37,737 nucleotides of DNA from Saprospiraceae bacterium. GTDB taxonomy: Bacteria > Bacteroidota > Bacteroidia > Chitinophagales > Saprospiraceae. The position numbers and the translations under genes were made by a program. The notes under the pieces are model-generated. The model was not told the DNA's origin. It searched no databases and was given only the letters and a program-made list of their open reading frames with translations. The stretch is taken from positions 1-37,737 of the forward strand of contig JAIPBE010000034.1 of NCBI GenBank assembly GCA_021738725.1, written 5' to 3'. Shown here piece by piece: positions 32,924 to 37,737 of the stretch (positions within the stretch are counted from its first letter, which is position 1; the number at the start of each line of letters is the position of its first letter).

Positions 32924-33320
32924 CCGGTGAGACACTGGCACCAACAATCTATTTTAATACTAACTATTAACTGTGTTGGTACGAGTGTCTCACTCGTACC
33001 GGCTATGCGTGCGGTGTTCCACCGCAACCTCGAGGCGAATGTTCTAATTCACTCCGCCGTGCAGATATTGACAATCGTTTGGACAGTTGGATTTAAACGA
33101 CTGGCGGCCCGCCTGCCGTAGGCATGGTTTAACGATCAAGGAGGACCGACAAGTCGGCCCTCTGTTCAAAGTTCAATGTTGCTCACGTTGAACGTTGAAC
33201 AAGGGTAGCGCCAGCTACCCCTTTAAACGTTGAACAATCCAGCGTTTAGAAAAGTATTCACATGTAGACATCTAGGTGTTCAAGTACAGTTTTCAGGGAT
33301 CGGCAAGGCGCCAGTACCCA
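32924..33320. repeat. Multi-hairpin repeat unit 8
   Basis: Last full copy, about 397 bp, with the spacer of units 5 and 7. It ends at a decayed H1 (CGGCAAGGCGCCAG) just before the mscS-like gene's stop, which marks the right edge of the repeat field. Confidence 0.83.
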
Positions 33321-33332
33321 AATCAGTTTTGA

Positions 33333-34178
33333 TTAGTCTTCTTTATGCAAGCCCGACTTGACATGCAGATCAACTTGCGGGAATGGTATGGTGATCTGAT
33401 TATCGGCAAATTTTCGGTTGATGATTCGCCGAATATCACTCTTTACTTTGTTGATTCGAAAGATATTCTTACTGAAGAAAAGTATTTGAAAATCCAGGGA
33501 AGAATTCCCGAAATTGACCAGGCGGCCTTCGATCAGATCGGGATTAGAAACATCGGGATGTTCAATGGCGCTTTCTTCCAGGATGCGTATGACCTTATCC
33601 ACGTCACTCCCATATGCGACTCCGACATCGATCCTGAACCGCGTTTTTTCAGATTGATGACTCCAATTGATCACTTTCGATGTGGTGATCAACGAGTTTG
33701 GGATAATGATGGATATTTCATCTCGATTGAGTCCTTTGGAGGTCCGCAATCCAATACTCTGGATTTGAACCACGTCTCCATCGATCTCCAGCACATCACC
33801 GATCTTGATGGATCGTTCTCCCAGCAGGATAATACCGGAAATGATATCATTAAATGTTTGCTGAAGACCCAGTCCGACGCCCACCAACAATGCGGCTGAC
33901 CCTGCGAGAAGAAGTGTCAGCTGAATGCCAACGGATTCAAGTATGAGGCCTATAGCCAGGATCCATAGCACGTATCGGATGATCTGAAAGAGCGCATAGG
34001 TGGAACCGGGGTCCAGATCATTTTTTCGAGTCCGGCGATACAGGGCCGTTCGTATCGCCCATGATACCAGTTTGGTAACCAGTAGAATGAGCAGAATGAT
34101 CGCAATATTACTGAGGTGGATCTTGTAATTGCCGATATGAAAAAGTTCAAGGGTGAAGAGTTGATCCAGAGTTTTCAT
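33333..34178 (-). CDS. MscS-family mechanosensitive channel
   Basis: This 281-residue small-conductance channel has three predicted helices (about 20-42, 62-82, 88-115). The pore helix is VGVGLGLQQTFNDIISGIILLGERSIKIGDVL, with the Gly/Ala pattern of TM3. The beta domain follows (VQIQSIGLRTSKGLNRDEISIIIPNSLI) and the C-terminal alpha/beta part ends near 270. Length matches E. coli MscS. It releases solutes from the inner membrane on osmotic downshock. It is a monocistronic minus-strand gene at the edge of the repeat field. Confidence 0.94.
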   Translation of the reverse strand: MKTLDQLFTLELFHIGNYKIHLSNIAIILLILLVTKLVSWAIRTALYRRTRKNDLDPGSTYALFQIIRYVLWILAIGLILESVGIQLTLLLAGSAALLVGVGLGLQQTFNDIISGIILLGERSIKIGDVLEIDGDVVQIQSIGLRTSKGLNRDEISIIIPNSLITTSKVINWSHQSEKTRFRIDVGVAYGSDVDKVIRILEESAIEHPDVSNPDLIEGRLVNFGNSSLDFQILFFSKNIFRINKVKSDIRRIINRKFADNQITIPFPQVDLHVKSGLHKED

Positions 34179-34283
34179 ATGGTAATGGGGTTTGGATGGG
34201 GGAGCAAGTTAGGTGAGATTTGCTATGGTTGCCGAATAAACCAGGCATTCTTCGGGGCAGGCTGAAATGTCCTTGAATTGTTA

Positions 34284-34751
34284 TTATTCTGTATCCAGGT
34301 CAAGACTCATTGTGGGCAGAAAACGGCCGGGAATAGACGTGGGAAGTTGGCCGATCACATCGAACCCATATTGTAAATAGAATCGCATGGCATGGGGGTC
34401 AGCATGGAGCAGAATGCGATGGATTTGCTTTTCAGTCATGAGGCGAAGGAAATGAGTCATCAGTCGGTTGCCTACCTGCTGGCCAATATATTCCGGTTCG
34501 ACAAAGAGATTGTCCATCAGCATGGTTTGGGCATCTTTCGACCGAAAAGAATAGTTTCCAAGCAGGCTGTTTCCTCTACACGCTTTGAAAACAGTGTGTA
34601 CCTGTAAGTATTCCGGCGTGATGGTAAGTTCATCATCCCAAAGTGCCATTTGCTCTTTTGAATAGCCCCAATATGCTTTTGACCGTTTGGTGAGAGTGGA
34701 CAGCGAAATGTGATCTGAGAGAACTACAGGGATGATTTGAATGCCTGACAC
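34284..34751 (-). CDS. GNAT-family N-acetyltransferase
   Basis: This 155-residue protein has the GNAT core: MLMDNLFVEPEYIGQQVGNRLMTHFL (motif A, acetyl-CoA pyrophosphate loop in the form IGQQVG) and a C-terminal MRFYLQYGFDVIG (motif B). The N-terminal helices include LTKRSKAYWGYSKEQM, common in a Bacteroidota subgroup. The start is a GTG at 34751; no ATG is available upstream in frame. The substrate is unknown. Confidence 0.87.
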   Translation of the reverse strand: MSGIQIIPVVLSDHISLSTLTKRSKAYWGYSKEQMALWDDELTITPEYLQVHTVFKACRGNSLLGNYSFRSKDAQTMLMDNLFVEPEYIGQQVGNRLMTHFLRLMTEKQIHRILLHADPHAMRFYLQYGFDVIGQLPTSIPGRFLPTMSLDLDTE

Positions 34752-34832
34752 TGAATAAGGAATAGGTTGATCCTACAAGTTACGAGATTGGTAGAGCTTT
34801 GGCAAAAGCCAGGGTAATGTCAGCCAAAGGCT

Positions 34833-34840
34833 TAGTTTTG
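34833..34840 (+). promoter_or_regulatory. Candidate -7 box for the SulP gene
   Basis: TAGTTTTG matches TANNTTTG, 59 bases ahead of the ATG at 34900. The nearest TTTG upstream (34798) is too far for a standard -33 box, so support is partial. Confidence 0.3.
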
Positions 34841-34899
34841 CACCCTTTTATGCAAACGCGCGGGAGCTTTGGCCACCAATTTGCAAACGATAGAGACCC

Positions 34900-36438
34900 A
34901 TGAAAAAATATCTAAATCTTTTCGACCTGTCTCAAAAGGTCAATTATCGGTTGGAAGTGCTTTCCGGATTGACTGTCGCTATGGCCCTGGTGCCGGAGGC
35001 GGTCGCTTTCGCTCTGATTGCCGGGCTCTCGCCTTTGACCGGCTTGTATGCCGCTTTTGTCATGGGTCTGGTGACTTCCTTGTTGGGTGGTCGACCAGGA
35101 ATGATTTCCGGCGCTACAGGTGCCGTTGCCGTGGTACTGGTGGCGCTGGTTCAGTCACATGGTGTGGAATATGTCTTCGCCACCGTGATCCTGGCAGGAT
35201 TGCTCCAAATGACAGCTGGCTTTCTTCGATTAGGCAAGCTGATGCGCCTGGTACCGCATCCAGTTATTTTCGGATTTGTCAATGGTCTGGCCATCATCAT
35301 TTTTATGTCCCAAATGGATCAGTTCAAAGACCCGTCAGGTGCCTGGCTCACGGGCATGCCCATGTTCGGGTTTCTGGGATTGGTATTGATCACGATGGTG
35401 ATCATCTGGGGCCTGCCCAAGATCACGAAATTGCTTCCAGCAGCGCTGACGGCCATTCTGGTCATCTTCGGACTGGTGACTGTGATGGGGCTGGATACCA
35501 AGACCGTTGGGGATATCGCTTCCATCCAGGGAGGGTTTCCGCCTTTTCATCTGCCTTCGATTCCCTTGAACTGGGAAATGCTGACAGTCATCTTTCCATA
35601 TGCAGCGATTGTCGCTGGGGTCGGACTGATCGAAAGTTTGCTGACCCTGAACATTATCGATGAGATCACCGAGACACGAGGACGGGGCAATAAAGAAGCG
35701 ATTGCCCAAGGCGCTGCAAATATCCTGTCCGGTTTCTTTTCCGGCATGGGTGGCTGTGCCATGATCGGTCAGAGCCTGATCAACATCTCCTCCGGTGCTC
35801 GGGCCAGATTGTCTGGTATCGTCGCATCCGTGATGCTTTTGGTGTTTATCATGTTTGGATCCGGTCTGATCGAAAAACTGCCTATGGCAGCGTTGACAGG
35901 ACTGATGATTATGGTGGCCATTGGCACGTTCGAATGGGCCAGTCTTCGCACATTTACAAAGATGCCCAAGTCAGACATCTTTGTCATGGTCATGGTGACG
36001 CTGGTCACCGTATTCCTACACAACCTGGCCCTGGCCGTCATCATCGGCGTCGTGATCGCCGCCCTGGTTTTTGCCTGGGATAATGCCAAAAGGATTCGAG
36101 CTCGCAAACATATCGACGAAGACGGGATCAAGCACTATGAAATTTATGGCCCGCTGTTTTTCGGATCAGTTTCGGCCTTCAACGAAAAGTTTGATGTGCT
36201 GAATGATCCGCAGGAGGTCATCATTGACTTTGCAGAAAGCCGGGTGGTAGATATGTCCGCCATTGAAGCCCTCAACAAGATCACAGAGCGATACCTGAAA
36301 GTGGGAAAAAAAGTCCACCTCAAACACCTCAGTCAGGATTGTCGTCAGCTCCTGCAGAATGCAGAGGCGATCATCGATGTCAATGTATTGGAGGATCCAA
36401 CCTATAAACTGGTAGTGGATGATCTGAAATCCAGATAA
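34900..36438 (+). CDS. SulP-family anion transporter with STAS domain
   Basis: This 512-residue membrane transporter starts with the SulP core (about 12-395, 10 or more helices). The family signature region is GLTVAMALVPEAVAFALIAGLSPLTGLYAAF, and a later motif is GMGGCAMIGQSLINISSGARARLSGI. A cytoplasmic STAS domain (about 408-508) contains VIIDFAESRVVDMSAIEALNKI. Members carry sulfate, bicarbonate or other anions, often with Na+ or H+; the substrate cannot be assigned. It stands alone on the plus strand. Confidence 0.93.
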   Translation: MKKYLNLFDLSQKVNYRLEVLSGLTVAMALVPEAVAFALIAGLSPLTGLYAAFVMGLVTSLLGGRPGMISGATGAVAVVLVALVQSHGVEYVFATVILAGLLQMTAGFLRLGKLMRLVPHPVIFGFVNGLAIIIFMSQMDQFKDPSGAWLTGMPMFGFLGLVLITMVIIWGLPKITKLLPAALTAILVIFGLVTVMGLDTKTVGDIASIQGGFPPFHLPSIPLNWEMLTVIFPYAAIVAGVGLIESLLTLNIIDEITETRGRGNKEAIAQGAANILSGFFSGMGGCAMIGQSLINISSGARARLSGIVASVMLLVFIMFGSGLIEKLPMAALTGLMIMVAIGTFEWASLRTFTKMPKSDIFVMVMVTLVTVFLHNLALAVIIGVVIAALVFAWDNAKRIRARKHIDEDGIKHYEIYGPLFFGSVSAFNEKFDVLNDPQEVIIDFAESRVVDMSAIEALNKITERYLKVGKKVHLKHLSQDCRQLLQNAEAIIDVNVLEDPTYKLVVDDLKSR

Positions 36439-36574
36439 TCACCTACCTGGATCCACAACTTCCTGTCTTCTTCACCTTGAGATTATAACAGGTCAGTACC
36501 AGGGTGCCAATACCGCCGGTTGGAGAAAATCAACTGCAGGAGATATACTGGATCGTGACGCAATGATCAATTGC

Positions 36575-37546
36575 TTACTCAGGAGCCGGACCAGAAATGG
36601 TCCCGGACGAAAATTGTGTTTTGCCGCCCTGATTCGAAATTTGGAAATAACCCCGAGTGGGCGATAGATGTCCCTGATGGGAAACCGGACCGCGCATGTC
36701 GACCTGCAGATTGAACACCCGAATAGAATCGGCTTCTTTTTCAACGGTATAGAATCCTTTGGCAAACCAGCGCATACGCTGCGCCACTTCTGGATCGATC
36801 TCCTCGAGGTATTCCTCTTGGATGGGGAATGCATACAAGGGCGTAATGAAGCCATCCATCAGCGCGTATTTCTGTAGATAGAGTTGATCATCTGTCCGGG
36901 CGACACCATACCAATAGATACTACCTATGCCGACAGGCAAAGTCAGGATGTCCTCCGATCGGATATGTTCTGTTTCTAATTGGTTGTTAAAAGCAGATTG
37001 AACATGTTGTTTGACACCCAGCGTCAGGAGCAGATAACCGGTACTGAACAGCAGGCCCCAACGATTGAAGGTGTGGCGCTTTGGCGCGGAAGGATTCAAC
37101 CGCAAGGTGAGGACCAAGCCGATCAATAAGGGTAAAGTGTACACTGGATCCACAATATTGACGCTGTCCAATCCCAGACGCCTGTGACTGAAAGGCAATA
37201 AAAACTGGGTTCCGTATCCTGTAAAGAGGTCGAGCAGGACATGTGTGATCAGGGCGAGCCAGGTGAACAGCCAGAGGGTCCCCGACCGGACGGTTTGGAA
37301 TCCGCGGAATCGTTTCAGCAGCCAGGTGATCACGAAGGCGCCGACGAGACTCCCTGTCAGAGAATGGCTGTACCCCCTGTGGATGGAGAGCATCTCATAG
37401 TGGTCATACCAGGCATACAGGATGACATCCAGGTCTGGAATCGTCGCGATGATCGCGCCTGCAACGGCTGCCCGATTGCCCAACTTTCGACCCAGCACTG
37501 CTTCTCCGACCGCGGCACCCAGGATGGCTTGTGTGATACTGTCCAA
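36575..37546 (-). CDS. YdjM-like membrane-bound metal-dependent hydrolase
   Basis: This 323-residue protein has the DUF457/YdjM N-terminal domain: MDSITQAILGAAVGEAVLG, TIPDLDVI, HRGYSHSLTGSLVGAF and THVLLDLFTGYGT. Conserved His and Asp residues suggest a metal site in the membrane. At least four helices lie between about 70 and 180. The C-terminal part (about 190-323) is soluble and has no recognised domain. The exact reaction is unknown for this family. Confidence 0.85.
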   Translation of the reverse strand: MDSITQAILGAAVGEAVLGRKLGNRAAVAGAIIATIPDLDVILYAWYDHYEMLSIHRGYSHSLTGSLVGAFVITWLLKRFRGFQTVRSGTLWLFTWLALITHVLLDLFTGYGTQFLLPFSHRRLGLDSVNIVDPVYTLPLLIGLVLTLRLNPSAPKRHTFNRWGLLFSTGYLLLTLGVKQHVQSAFNNQLETEHIRSEDILTLPVGIGSIYWYGVARTDDQLYLQKYALMDGFITPLYAFPIQEEYLEEIDPEVAQRMRWFAKGFYTVEKEADSIRVFNLQVDMRGPVSHQGHLSPTRGYFQISNQGGKTQFSSGTISGPAPE

Positions 37547-37696
37547 TGGATTGGTTGATGATGTTAAAAAAAATCTGCCTAAAGGTACTGTAAGGTTAAG
37601 GAGTTGAGGTACTGTGTTTAAAACCTAGCATATTCAGGGTTATCTCATAACTTTAACACTTACAAGGAAGGTGCTCTTTTGAGCCATCTATCCCGT

Positions 37697-37723
37697 GTAG
37701 CTCCGATATCACATCGGAGCTAC
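37697..37723. repeat. REP-like palindrome starting GTAG
   Basis: GTAGCTCCGAT (37697-37707) pairs perfectly with ATCGGAGCTAC (37713-37723) across a five-base loop. The 11-bp stem and leading GTAG recall REP elements, but it could also act as a transcription terminator. Confidence 0.55.
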
Positions 37724-37737
37724 TTCTAATTCTAAAA

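Noticed and set aside
32108-33121. Similar short frames at 32108-32290 and 32927-33121 as a repeated small gene
   Set aside because: They are translations of H1, H2 and H3 hairpins, shift frame between units and have no conserved codon pattern.
26912-33320. CRISPR array
   Set aside because: Repeats are about 390 bp, consist of several palindromes, lack regular unique spacers of 25-45 bp, and no cas gene is present.
26912-33320. Retron or group II intron family
   Set aside because: No reverse transcriptase is encoded in the window. The only recombination enzyme here is the Y1 transposase.

Overview
The window looks like a chromosomal segment of a Bacteroidota bacterium, probably from the Saprospiraceae or a relative. 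The evidence is three secreted proteins with type IX secretion (T9SS) type A C-terminal sorting domains, TANNTTTG-type -7 promoter boxes, little Shine-Dalgarno signal, a CbpA/CbpM pair and a RAYT-type transposase. The lineage is an inference. Base composition is mosaic. Most genes are moderately GC-rich, but about 120-1860 and 19430-22500 are clearly AT-rich and look acquired.

Layout. 1-116 is the 3' end of an IS66-family transposase. An AT-rich stretch follows with an orphan tandem ABC ATPase (266-1519, minus). 2024-5913 is a tight four-gene operon: a LolA-like periplasmic protein, two FtsX/LolC-type permeases and a LolD/MacB-type ATPase. 5914-6838 is gene-free repetitive DNA. 6839-7371 (minus) is a YefM-YoeB toxin-antitoxin operon with a clear TGTACA operator. 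7440-7690 holds palindromic repeats. Divergent T9SS cargo genes lie at 7746-9254 and 9382-10371, followed by a pentapeptide-repeat protein, a methyltransferase next to a MITE-like element, and a cbpA-cbpM operon.

13238-17918 is the most suggestive functional unit. A DUF2231 membrane protein is in an operon with an OmpR-type response regulator and a histidine kinase. Next come a rubrerythrin-like lipoprotein and a second DUF2231 protein. The promoters of the first operon and of the rubrerythrin gene share hexamers (TTAAGG-like) in 11-bp register at an identical distance from the same -7-like box. This predicts a small autoregulated envelope redox or metal regulon.

18036-26871 carries isoaspartyl peptidase (iaaA-like), cyanophycinase (cphB) and cyanophycin synthetase (cphA), enough to make the polymer and break it down to free Asp and Arg. 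An AT-rich Trk/Ktr potassium-uptake pair is inserted between them. Two paralogous small lipoproteins sit directly behind the potassium gene trkA/ktrA and behind cphA.

26912-33320 is a repeat field: eight copies of a unit of about 375-405 bp (one internally deleted) made of stacked short-loop hairpins. A RAYT/Y1 (HUH) transposase gene lies inside it, and a third T9SS cargo gene and a second MITE-like element interrupt it. The right end holds an MscS channel, a GNAT acetyltransferase, a SulP anion transporter and a YdjM-like membrane hydrolase.

No rRNA, tRNA, CRISPR array or replication origin was recognised.
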